The position numbers and the translations under genes are program-made. DNA of 64,000 nucleotides from Treponema putidum. GTDB taxonomy: Bacteria > Spirochaetota > Spirochaetia > Treponematales > Treponemataceae. Below, one piece after another: positions 22,802-30,719 of the stretch; positions within the stretch are counted from its first letter, which is position 1; each line of letters opens with the position of its first letter. Below the pieces are notes generated by a model. It was not told the origin of the DNA and made no database searches. It saw nothing but the letters and a program-made list of their open reading frames with translations. Location: the NCBI RefSeq assembly GCF_000755145.1, contig NZ_CP009228.1:2713694-2777693 (forward strand), in the 5' to 3' direction.

Positions 22802-23734
22802 TTAATAAGGTTCACCGTCAGCCTTAGGGGCTGCCGAATTTTTACTGAAAAGAACAAGGGCTATCAAGGTTACCATATAAGGGAAAATTTTAAGCCAAAC
22901 CGGAGGAATAATACTCAAGGAAGGGATAACCTGAGAGACATTTGCAACAGTACGGGCAAAACCGAAAAAGAAAGTTGCGCCCAAGATGCCTAAGGGCTTC
23001 CACTGACCGAAGATTAAAGCTGCAAGGGCTAAAAAGCCCAGACCGTCAACACTCCCGTTAAATTCACCCGAATAGGTTACAAGAATAACGGCCCCGCCCA
23101 AACCGGCCAAAGCCCCGCTCGCACATACGGCAAAATAGCGCATCTTATGAACATTTACACCGGCACTGGCCACGGCCGAAGGATGCTCTCCGCAGGCTCT
23201 GAGTCTAAGGCCGAATGAGGTCTTGTAAAGTAAAAACCAAGAAAAAACCAAAATAGCCAAAATAAGCCATGTACTCCAATAACTTTGGGAAAAGAATAGA
23301 GGACCTAAAACAGGAATATTTGCCAAGCCCGGGATATCTTTTCTTATTATGCCGTTTACACGGACATTTCCCGAACCTAGAATGGCTCTTGCAGTATAGA
23401 CCGTCAAGGCTGCAGCCAGCATATTTATAGCAGTACCGCTTATAATCTGATCAGCCTTTAATGTAATTGAGGCAAAGGCATGTAAAAGAGAAGATAAGAT
23501 TCCCATGATTACGGCAGCTAAAAGGCCTATGGGTATAAGAAGCCCTGAGGGTATCAAGCCTTCTAAAAGATGTATGGTAATAGCTGCAGCAAAGCTGCCT
23601 ACAAGCATGAGGCCTTCAAGCCCTAAATTTACTACACCGCTCCTTTCACTATAAAGACCGCCTAAAGAAGTAACTAAAAGCGGAATTGTATATGCTATAA
23701 CATAGGGAAATATAGAAGTTAAAGTATACCACAT
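22802..23734 (-). CDS. pnrE: Purine nucleoside ABC transporter, permease 2
   Basis: The 310-residue integral membrane protein begins MWYTLTSIFPYVIAYTIPLL and carries the BPD_transp_2 signature GLYSERSGVVNLGLEGLMLV with EHPSAVASAGVNVHKMRY. About nine membrane spans are visible. It belongs to the YufQ/RbsC-like permeases that work with PnrA/BMP-type lipoproteins. It starts two bases after the first permease gene and is last in the operon. Confidence 0.88.
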   Translation of the reverse strand: MWYTLTSIFPYVIAYTIPLLVTSLGGLYSERSGVVNLGLEGLMLVGSFAAAITIHLLEGLIPSGLLIPIGLLAAVIMGILSSLLHAFASITLKADQIISGTAINMLAAALTVYTARAILGSGNVRVNGIIRKDIPGLANIPVLGPLFFSQSYWSTWLILAILVFSWFLLYKTSFGLRLRACGEHPSAVASAGVNVHKMRYFAVCASGALAGLGGAVILVTYSGEFNGSVDGLGFLALAALIFGQWKPLGILGATFFFGFARTVANVSQVIPSLSIIPPVWLKIFPYMVTLIALVLFSKNSAAPKADGEPY

Positions 23735-23736
23735 AG

Positions 23737-24834
23737 TTAATTCGCCTCCTTGACGGTTTTTTCCTTATTTTTTTGGATTTTAGACCAAAATTTCTTTAGC
23801 AATAAACTTGTAGCCGTAAAATATATAATAACGGCAATGATAGTATCGGCTATTTCGGGCGGTACATTTGTGTTGGCACTCATAAAGCCCTTTCCTACAT
23901 GGAGAACGCCGAAAAATATGGAACTTAAAGCAACACCGATGGAATTTCCGGCACCTAAAAGAGCTACAGCTATTCCGTCAAAACCTTGCGAGGGTAAAAC
24001 ACCTATCTGCATGTTAAGGGAATAACCGGCATAATAGGTTAAACCGGCAAGACCTGAAAGAGCTCCGGCAATCATCATCGAAAAGATAATATTTCTGTTT
24101 ACTTTGATGCCTGCATATTCCGCCCCACTTTTATTATATCCTGCAGCTTTTAATTCAAAACCCAGAGTCGTTTTATCCAATATTATTTTTACAAGAATAA
24201 TCCCTAAAACACCTAAAAATATGCCGTAATTTATATACTCGCTTCCGAAGAGATTACTCAGCCACTCGGCCCTCAATGTGTGCTCTACTGCAATGGAGCG
24301 GCTTTCGGTTTCGATAAATTCGGTCTTTAGATAACCTTGAACCGAATAATAAACTATCCAATAGGCTATCCAGTTCATCATTATGGTAGAAACAACCTCA
24401 TGTACATTGAATACGGCTTTTAAAAGCCCCGGCAAAGCAGCCCAAAGAGCTCCTCCAATCATGGCGGCTATTATTAAAACAAGCAATAAAACGGGACGAG
24501 GAAGTGAACTGTTTAAGGCTATAAAGGTAGCACAAAGGCCTCCAATGAGCATCTGCCCTGAAGCCCCTATATTAAAAAGACCTGTTTTAAAAGCAAAGCT
24601 GACCGAAAGCCCTACAAACAAGAGAATCGTGGCCGTTGCAAGGGTGTTTCCTATACGTTCTATATTCATTAGACCGCCCCGGAAAAGGTAGGAAAAAGCC
24701 GAAAAAGGATTTGTTCCTAAAACAGCTATAAAAACGGCTCCTGCAATAAGGCCGAGTAAAACAGCGGAAAAACTTATAATAAAATTGTTTTCGGCTATAT
24801 TAAAGTCTTTAAATTGTATTTTAAGCTTACTCAT
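23737..24834 (-). CDS. pnrD: Purine nucleoside ABC transporter, permease 1
   Basis: The 365-residue permease of the YufP/RbsC type contains FKTGLFNIGASGQMLIGGLC, then a segment with NVHEVVSTIMMNWIAYWI, and KAAGYNKSGAEYAGIKVNRN, the usual EAA-like loop. It has around ten transmembrane helices. Its start lies eight bases inside the end of the ATPase gene, so translation is coupled. Confidence 0.88.
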   Translation of the reverse strand: MSKLKIQFKDFNIAENNFIISFSAVLLGLIAGAVFIAVLGTNPFSAFSYLFRGGLMNIERIGNTLATATILLFVGLSVSFAFKTGLFNIGASGQMLIGGLCATFIALNSSLPRPVLLLVLIIAAMIGGALWAALPGLLKAVFNVHEVVSTIMMNWIAYWIVYYSVQGYLKTEFIETESRSIAVEHTLRAEWLSNLFGSEYINYGIFLGVLGIILVKIILDKTTLGFELKAAGYNKSGAEYAGIKVNRNIIFSMMIAGALSGLAGLTYYAGYSLNMQIGVLPSQGFDGIAVALLGAGNSIGVALSSIFFGVLHVGKGFMSANTNVPPEIADTIIAVIIYFTATSLLLKKFWSKIQKNKEKTVKEAN

Positions 24835-26350
24835 TCTTTCCTCCCATACCTGCCATCATAAGCCCTACTTCTTCGGCGGTGGTTTGTTCGGGGCGTACGA
24901 TTCCGCTTAAAGAGCCCCTGTGCATGACGGCTATTCTGTCTGAAAGATTAAATATTTCATCAAGTTCAAAGGAAATTAAAAGAACCGCTCTCCCGTTATC
25001 TCTGTGCTTTACAAGTTCCTTGTGGATAGATTCTATGGCACCGACGTCAAGTCCTCTCGTAGGGTTTACCGCTATTAAAAGATGGGGATCAAGGGTAATT
25101 TCTCTTCCTAAAATCGCCTTCTGCTGGTTACCTCCGCTTAAATCTCCTGCCTTGGATTCTATACCGTAACCTGAGCGGACATCAAAGGCTTCGCTGATTT
25201 TTTGGGCAAAGTTTTTGATTTTTTCCTTGTTTAAAAACCCGTGCTTTTGGAAGTTTTTTGTGTAATAGGATTTTATAACCATATTTTCCGCTATGGAGTA
25301 TTGTAAAACAAGGCCGTGTTTTTGTCTGTCTTCGGGAACATGTCCTAAGCCCTTTTCAGCTCTCTCCCTTACGGAAAGGTTTGTAATATCTTTTCCTGCC
25401 AAAATTATACTGCCTGACTCGGACGGCATTAGCCCTGAAAGCGCATAAACAAGTTCGCTTTGACCGTTTCCGTCTACACCGGCTATGCCTACAATTTCCC
25501 CTGCCCTGACCTCAAGGGAAAAGTCTCTTACGGCAGGCAATCTTTTTTCTTTTAATACGTTTAAGCCCTTAATTTCAAGAATAGGTTCCCCCGGATTTGA
25601 AAGCCCTTTTGGAACCTTAAAATCTACAGGCCTACCCACCATTTTGGAGGCAAGTTCATTTTTGGTAGTAGAAGCTACATCAACCACATCTATGAGTTTT
25701 CCCCGCCTTATGACCGTACACTTGTCGGCTACATCCAAAATTTCCTGCAATTTATGGGTAATAAGAATTATAGCCTTACCTTCTGCGGCAAGGTTACGCA
25801 TAATCTGCATAAGTTCGCTTATTTCTTGAGGGGTTAAAACTGCCGTGGGCTCATCAAAGATGAGAATGTCGGCATTCCTATAAAGCATTTTTAATATTTC
25901 AACCCTTTGCTGCATACCTACGGTGATATTACTTATAATAGCATCAGGTTCAATAAAAAGACCGTATTTATCGCTTAATTCTTTTATGCGCTTTTCGGCT
26001 TCTTTTTTGTTTAGGATAAAACCGCCTTCTTTACCCAAAATGATATTTTCAGTTACGGTAAAATTATGGATGAGCTTAAAATGCTGATGCACCATTCCTA
26101 TCCCCAGATCGTTTGCATCGTTAGGGCTGTTTATTTTTACCTTGTTTCCCTTTACATAGATTTCTCCTTTATCGGCATGATAAAGGCCGAAAAGGATACT
26201 CATCAGAGTAGATTTTCCCGCTCCGTTTTCTCCCAAAATTGCGTGTATCTCTCCCTTTTTAACGCATAGGCTTATATCATCGTTTGCAACAATTCCGGGA
26301 AATTCCTTGCGGATATTTCTCATTTCAATCACATAATCACTCTGGGGCAA
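24827..26350 (-). CDS. pnrC: Purine nucleoside ABC transporter, tandem ATPase
   Basis: This is a double ATP-binding-cassette protein of about 507 residues. The first half has Walker A GENGAGKS, signature VGMQQRVEILKML and Walker B ILIFDEPTAVL. The second half has GVDGNGQSE and LSGGNQQKAILGRE. A longer reading from ATG 26383 is open, but that ATG sits inside a terminator-like hairpin. TTG 26350 is preceded by GAGGAG with six bases of spacing and leads straight into LPQSDYVIEMRNIRKEF, so I chose TTG. It follows pnrA and a hairpin pair that may lower expression of the distal genes. Confidence 0.88.
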   Translation of the reverse strand: MPQSDYVIEMRNIRKEFPGIVANDDISLCVKKGEIHAILGENGAGKSTLMSILFGLYHADKGEIYVKGNKVKINSPNDANDLGIGMVHQHFKLIHNFTVTENIILGKEGGFILNKKEAEKRIKELSDKYGLFIEPDAIISNITVGMQQRVEILKMLYRNADILIFDEPTAVLTPQEISELMQIMRNLAAEGKAIILITHKLQEILDVADKCTVIRRGKLIDVVDVASTTKNELASKMVGRPVDFKVPKGLSNPGEPILEIKGLNVLKEKRLPAVRDFSLEVRAGEIVGIAGVDGNGQSELVYALSGLMPSESGSIILAGKDITNLSVRERAEKGLGHVPEDRQKHGLVLQYSIAENMVIKSYYTKNFQKHGFLNKEKIKNFAQKISEAFDVRSGYGIESKAGDLSGGNQQKAILGREITLDPHLLIAVNPTRGLDVGAIESIHKELVKHRDNGRAVLLISFELDEIFNLSDRIAVMHRGSLSGIVRPEQTTAEEVGLMMAGMGGKNE

Positions 26351-26377
26351 TTTGAACTCCTCAAAAAATAAGAAACT

Positions 26378-26445
26378 GCCCATCTTTTTAATTTTAAAGA
26401 TGGGCTTTAGTTTTTGGGCATCTTCTAAAAAACTGAAGTTTTTAG
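26378..26445 (-). terminator. Two hairpins between pnrA and pnrC (probable attenuator)
   Basis: Directly after the pnrA stop, on the minus strand: CTCTAAAAACT paired with TTTTTTAGAAG, then GCCCATCTTT paired with AAAGATGGGC (26378-26405). Both are followed only by weak T-runs, so partial read-through into the membrane genes is plausible, giving more lipoprotein than transporter. Confidence 0.6.
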
Positions 26446-26455
26446 AGGTTCCCTT

Positions 26456-27529
26456 TTATTTAAATAAATCACCTTGAACTGCACTTACTACAATCTCTCC
26501 GTTCTTTATTTTTTGATAAATCTCATTTACTTTTTGCTGTACATCATCAGAAAGGTTTGGATTTTTCAACGGAATTCCTACACCGTTTTCTTTTACAGAG
26601 AACAATAATGAGCGTCCGCCCGTGAAAGTTCCGTTCAATTCTTCCTTAATCATGTCGTATGAAGCTTTATCAAGATATTTCATAGCAGATGTAAGAATTA
26701 CAGAAGAGCCGTCTCCTATTATTCCTTCTGCATATTGATCAACATCTACACCTACAACCCAAACTTTTTTTCCTGCCTGAGTTCTGGTTTTAGCTTCGTT
26801 TATAACACCTACGCCTACACCGCCTGCTGCAGCATGGATTACTGTAACACCCTTATCATACATAGAAGCGGCAAGCTGCTGGCCTGCAGCAATATCTGAA
26901 AAGCTGCCCTGATAGATGAAGTTTTCAGGGTAGATTTCAATTTTAGTACCTAGGTTTTCGTTGGCATATTTAATACCTTGCTGCCATCCCCAGTTAAATT
27001 TTTGTACTGCAGGGATTTCCATACCGCCGATAAAACCGAAATTTCCGGTCTTTTGCTGTAAAGCAGCGGCAACACCTGCCAAGAAACCGGCTTCATTTTC
27101 TAAAAAGCTGATACCTATTGTATTAGGTCCGTTTTGGGCATCATATGCATCGGCAGGATGAGCATTTCCGTCGATTATGATGAACTTGGCATCCTTGTAC
27201 TTGGACTGGGCCTTAAATACAGCCGTCTCAAATTTAAATCCGGGACAAATAATAAATTTATATCCTGAATCGTAGAGGTTTGAGATTTCTTTGATGTAGT
27301 CGGCTTCGGTTGTTCCGACAGGTTTTAAATATTTAACCTTTACACCAAGATCTTTTTCGGCTTTTTTAATACCTTCCCAAGTTCCTTGGTTAAAGGATTT
27401 ATCGTCTATAGTTCCGGCATCCGTAACCATACCGACCATCAAAGCCTTTTTGCCTTCTTCCTTGGTGCAAGAAATCAGCACACCGGCAATTAGAAGACAA
27501 CCGATAAAAATCTTAAAAATATTTTTCAT
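26456..27529 (-). CDS. pnrA: PnrA/TmpC-type purine nucleoside-binding lipoprotein
   Basis: The 357-residue BMP-family lipoprotein has signal MKNIFKIFIGCLLIAGVLIS followed by a lipid-modified cysteine (ISC). It contains the family motifs MVTDAGTIDDKSFNQGTWEG, IGGMEIPAVQKFNWGWQQGI and VIHAAAGGVGVGVI. In T. pallidum the homologue binds purine nucleosides. Substrate is inferred from that. The ribosome binding site is AAAAAGGAG. The operon runs pnrA-pnrC-pnrD-pnrE, with no extra gene between A and C. Confidence 0.93.
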   Translation of the reverse strand: MKNIFKIFIGCLLIAGVLISCTKEEGKKALMVGMVTDAGTIDDKSFNQGTWEGIKKAEKDLGVKVKYLKPVGTTEADYIKEISNLYDSGYKFIICPGFKFETAVFKAQSKYKDAKFIIIDGNAHPADAYDAQNGPNTIGISFLENEAGFLAGVAAALQQKTGNFGFIGGMEIPAVQKFNWGWQQGIKYANENLGTKIEIYPENFIYQGSFSDIAAGQQLAASMYDKGVTVIHAAAGGVGVGVINEAKTRTQAGKKVWVVGVDVDQYAEGIIGDGSSVILTSAMKYLDKASYDMIKEELNGTFTGGRSLLFSVKENGVGIPLKNPNLSDDVQQKVNEIYQKIKNGEIVVSAVQGDLFK

Positions 27530-27548
27530 AGAAACTCCTTTTTGTATG

Positions 27549-27592
27549 CTAAACTGTCTGAAAATTAAGAATAAGCTTCTTAACTGACAGAC
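27549..27592 (-). promoter_or_regulatory. Leader hairpin of pnrA mRNA
   Basis: The roughly 80-base leader contains TTAAGAA paired with TTCTTAA and, outside it, CAGACAG-like arms (CTGTC with GACAG). No purine-riboswitch core could be matched. Confidence 0.45.
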
Positions 27593-27614
27593 TGTTAACC
27601 GACAAAGTACTTTG

Positions 27615-27643
27615 ATTATACACTGTTTTTAAATTTATGTCAA
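27615..27643 (-). promoter_or_regulatory. Consensus promoter of the pnr operon
   Basis: Minus strand: TTGACA at 27643-27638, 17 bases, TATAAT at 27620-27615. All twelve hexamer positions match the consensus, suggesting strong expression. Confidence 0.85.
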
Positions 27644-27667
27644 ATTTTAAAACAGCCTTTCAATAGT

Positions 27668-28765
27668 TTATCTACAGTCCGAAATATAACCTGTTAATAA
27701 AAGAAGAGTGTTCTCAAGCCCTTGCTTGTGGATTCTCTCATAGCCGTGGGAGGCTGCAACTCCGGTGCCGATTAAAGCATGGCGGTAATCATAGCCTGCA
27801 CTCAGGGCAGCTGAGGCATCCGAGCCGTAAAAGGGATAAACATCGACTGCAAAGTTTAATTCCATCTCCTTGGCTATTTTTATAAGCTCGCTTGTAAACT
27901 CATAGTTGTAGGGCCCGGAAGAATCCTTTGCACAAATTGAAACTGCATATTCATCGGTATCAAGATCGCTTCCTACAACGCCCATATCGACTGCAAGCAT
28001 ATCGCTTATACCTTCGGGGTGTCCTGCAGAAGCTCCGTGGCCTATTTCTTCATAATTGGTAAACATAATGTAGGTCTTACGTTTTAATTTTAATTCTCCC
28101 TTTGCAACCTGCTCTGCAAGGTAGATGAACATCCCGCAGCTCGCCTTGTCGTCCAAGTGGCGGCTTTTTAAAAAACCGTTCCCTGCCTTTCGGGCAAGGG
28201 ATTCTATGGCGACGACATCGCCTGCCATGATGCCGAGCTTTTCGACATCTTCACGGGACTTTACAATCTCATCGAGCACGAGCTCCATGTTTGAATCATC
28301 TCTTTTTAGCTCGTTTATTTCGCGCGAAGCGTGAACGGCAGGTTCCGTAAGCCGCATGGTTCCCTCATATTTTTTCCCCTCTCTTGTAATGACAGTTACA
28401 TTGGACTGTTCCACATAATTGTATGGGAAGCCCCCGTCAAGGCTGGTGCGCAGACGGCCTGAAGATTTAATATGGCGAACAAAAAGGCCTAGGGTATCAA
28501 TGTGGGCTGAAAGCAAAAGAGCCTTATCTCCTTTTTTGCCGCTATTAGGTTCGGCATTTTTATCAAGTTCGCAGACAACGGCTCCCTTGTTTGTAAGCCA
28601 AGGCTTGAAGCCGAGCCCCGACAGCCTTTTCATAACATAATCGGCGGCCTCGCAGGTGTAGCCTGTGGGACTTGGTATATTGCAGATAGTGATAATCTCG
28701 TCCATAACCTTTTCGGCTGCATTCGAAATCGAGGTTTTAAGTTCGTTAATCTTATTTTTTTCCAT
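27668..28765 (-). CDS. M42-family metallo-aminopeptidase
   Basis: The 365-residue two-metal peptidase has every M42 metal and catalytic segment: LLSAHIDTLGLF, SRHLDDKASCGMF, TNYEEIGHGAS, LAVDMGVVGSD and GTGVAASHGYERIH. Such enzymes form large tetrahedral complexes that trim peptides in the cytosol. The specificity (glutamyl/aspartyl, or broad) is not readable here. The start ATG 28765 follows AAAGGAGC with a normal gap. It stands alone upstream of the pnr promoter. Confidence 0.9.
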   Translation of the reverse strand: MEKNKINELKTSISNAAEKVMDEIITICNIPSPTGYTCEAADYVMKRLSGLGFKPWLTNKGAVVCELDKNAEPNSGKKGDKALLLSAHIDTLGLFVRHIKSSGRLRTSLDGGFPYNYVEQSNVTVITREGKKYEGTMRLTEPAVHASREINELKRDDSNMELVLDEIVKSREDVEKLGIMAGDVVAIESLARKAGNGFLKSRHLDDKASCGMFIYLAEQVAKGELKLKRKTYIMFTNYEEIGHGASAGHPEGISDMLAVDMGVVGSDLDTDEYAVSICAKDSSGPYNYEFTSELIKIAKEMELNFAVDVYPFYGSDASAALSAGYDYRHALIGTGVAASHGYERIHKQGLENTLLLLTGYISDCR

Positions 28766-28871
28766 TGATAAAGCTCCTTTAAAGCATGTTTTAATTAAGA
28801 CTTATAGAATATTATAGATGGGCCAATATGTCAAGAAGAGGAAGTTCAAAAATTATCAGGTAAATACCGGG

Positions 28872-28888
28872 TATTCACCTGGTGAATA
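28872..28888. promoter_or_regulatory. Palindromic operator-like site upstream of ddl
   Basis: TATTCACC-T-GGTGAATA is a perfect 8-base inverted repeat 39 bases upstream of the ddl -35 box. The regulator is unknown. Confidence 0.4.
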
Positions 28889-28926
28889 TTAGATTTTTAT
28901 TCCATCATGTTAAAAAATCAAGCTCA

Positions 28927-28955
28927 TTGAAACTTTTACAAAATAATGATAAGAT
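28927..28955 (+). promoter_or_regulatory. Promoter of ddl
   Basis: TTGAAA at 28927-28932, 17 bases, TAAGAT at 28950-28955. Confidence 0.6.
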
Positions 28956-28975
28956 AAACTCTCATAGAGGTAGAT

Positions 28976-30082
28976 ATGAATATAGCAATCATTTACGGCG
29001 GAAAGTCAAGCGAGCATGAGGTTTCCCTACAGTCGGCATCATCGATTATAAGGACAATAGATAAAAAACACAAACTTCACCTAATCGGTATTTCTAAAAA
29101 CGGAGCATGGTATTTACATGGAGATGAAGAAAGAGAGCGAATTATAAAAAACGAAAAGGCCGTTTTAAAAATAAAAAAAGATGAGGCAAAGAGAGTAACA
29201 GTCATTCCCGGAGGCGGCACAAAAAAAAGTTTAAAAGCAGGAGACGACTTTTTACCGACTGATGCGGTCTTTGCCGTTTTACACGGAAGATTCGGAGAAG
29301 ACGGCACAATTCAAGGTCTCTTTGAAATGGCCGACCTCCCCTATGTAGGGGGCGATGTAATGTCCACAAGCATATCGATGGATAAGGAAAAGACCAAAAT
29401 GATTTGGGATTATTCGGGCCTTCCCATTGTACCCTATATAGCAATCAAAAGGCAGGACTGGGATGACCCTGAAAAGAAAAAAGCAATCTTAGCAAAGGCC
29501 GAAAAGGACTTGGAATATCCCCTTTTTGTAAAACCGTGCAGAGCAGGAAGCTCGGTCGGTGCCGGAATGGTAAAAAACAGAACCGAACTTTTAGAGCAGG
29601 CAGAAGAATCTTTTTTATGGGATAATAAAATTTTAATTGAAGCATGTATTGAAGCCAGAGAGATAGAATGCTCGGTTACGGGAAACACCAAAACAGTAGC
29701 CTACATTCCGGGAGAAATAATTCCGACCCATAAATTTTATGACTATGAAGCAAAATACACCGATCCGAACGGCGCCGAATTAAAGATTCCGGCCGATTTA
29801 AATGAGACCCAAAGAAAGACAATTAGAGAAACTGCAATTAAGGCCTATGAGGCATTAGATCTATCAGGTCTTTCCCGCGTTGATTTTTTTATCGACAAAA
29901 AAACCGGTAAGATATACTTAAATGAAGTAAACACCATTCCGGGTTTTACCTCAATTTCAATGTTTCCTAAAATGTGCGGAGCTTCAGGACTTCCATACGG
30001 TGAACTGATCATGCACCTAATAGAGCTTGCAATAGATAGATTTAAGGCAGACAGAAAACTCAAAACCTGCCGCCAATCTTAA
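28976..30082 (+). CDS. ddl: D-alanine--D-alanine ligase
   Basis: The 368-residue ATP-grasp ligase joins two D-alanines for peptidoglycan. Motifs in order are IIYGGKSSEHEVSLQSA at the N-terminus, VLHGRFGEDGTIQGLFE, PLFVKPCRAGSSVGAGMVK, ECSVTGNTKT, then GLSRVDFFIDKKTG and EVNTIPGFTSISMFPKM. All active-site blocks are present. ATG follows an AGAGGT site. The next gene, a small membrane protein, begins within about ten bases if its longer form is real. Confidence 0.95.
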   Translation: MNIAIIYGGKSSEHEVSLQSASSIIRTIDKKHKLHLIGISKNGAWYLHGDEERERIIKNEKAVLKIKKDEAKRVTVIPGGGTKKSLKAGDDFLPTDAVFAVLHGRFGEDGTIQGLFEMADLPYVGGDVMSTSISMDKEKTKMIWDYSGLPIVPYIAIKRQDWDDPEKKKAILAKAEKDLEYPLFVKPCRAGSSVGAGMVKNRTELLEQAEESFLWDNKILIEACIEAREIECSVTGNTKTVAYIPGEIIPTHKFYDYEAKYTDPNGAELKIPADLNETQRKTIRETAIKAYEALDLSGLSRVDFFIDKKTGKIYLNEVNTIPGFTSISMFPKMCGASGLPYGELIMHLIELAIDRFKADRKLKTCRQS

Positions 30083-30090
30083 CTAAAACG

Positions 30091-30719
30091 ATGATAAAAA
30101 AGAAAAAGAAATATTTTTTTTAAACATAATTTTTATTTTTCTATTCATTCTATTTATTTTTATGCCGGTAATTTTACCTAAAACTTATTTTACGGCTATT
30201 GTCTTTAATATAAGTTTTTATATAATCTTTCACATAATAAGTTTTGCCTTATATTCTTTTTATTATAAAGAGGATGAGGCAAATATAAAAAAACTTATAA
30301 CCGGTGTAAAAGAAAATCTTATTTCAGCTTTAATTATATCTGCAATAAAATTATCGATAATATCAGTACTGATTTTTTTATTAAGATATTTTTTAAAGCT
30401 AAAAACTATTATGGGATATTTTTTTTCAGTACTCATTCTTTTTATTTTTTTTATTTTTGAGCTTTCTCTTTTTTGGTATCCGGCCATAATCACTTTTCAA
30501 AAGAAAAATAAAGGAATAATCTGCAACTTAAAAAAATCCTTTTATCTTTTTTTTGAAAATTCTTTTTTTACATATAAGATAGTATTCTTCAGTACCCTAA
30601 AATTACTTATTTCATTCCCTGCCCTATTTATATTTCCGGGAATTACGGGAATTATATTTTACATAGCAGAAAATTATAAACTGATAAATTATAAACCAAC
30701 AATGGAGGAAAATAAATGA
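30091..30719 (+). CDS. Small multi-span membrane protein, frame broken at a T8 tract
   Basis: The open frame from ATG 30162 gives 185 residues (MPVILPKTYFTAIVFNISFY) with about five hydrophobic segments. The same frame extends upstream through another hydrophobic stretch, LNIIFIFLFILFIF, without a start, while ATG 30091 in another frame gives MIKKKKKYFF before stopping at the T8 tract 30114-30121. One extra T would join them into a 209-residue protein with a typical lysine-rich, hydrophobic N-terminus. ATG 30162 has no ribosome binding site. Its stop overlaps the malQ start (ATGA). The family is not recognised. Confidence 0.55.

Noticed and set aside
27530-27614. Purine riboswitch in the pnrA leader
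   Set aside because: The leader is about 80 bases and shows a simple hairpin. The conserved three-way-junction bases of that class are not found.
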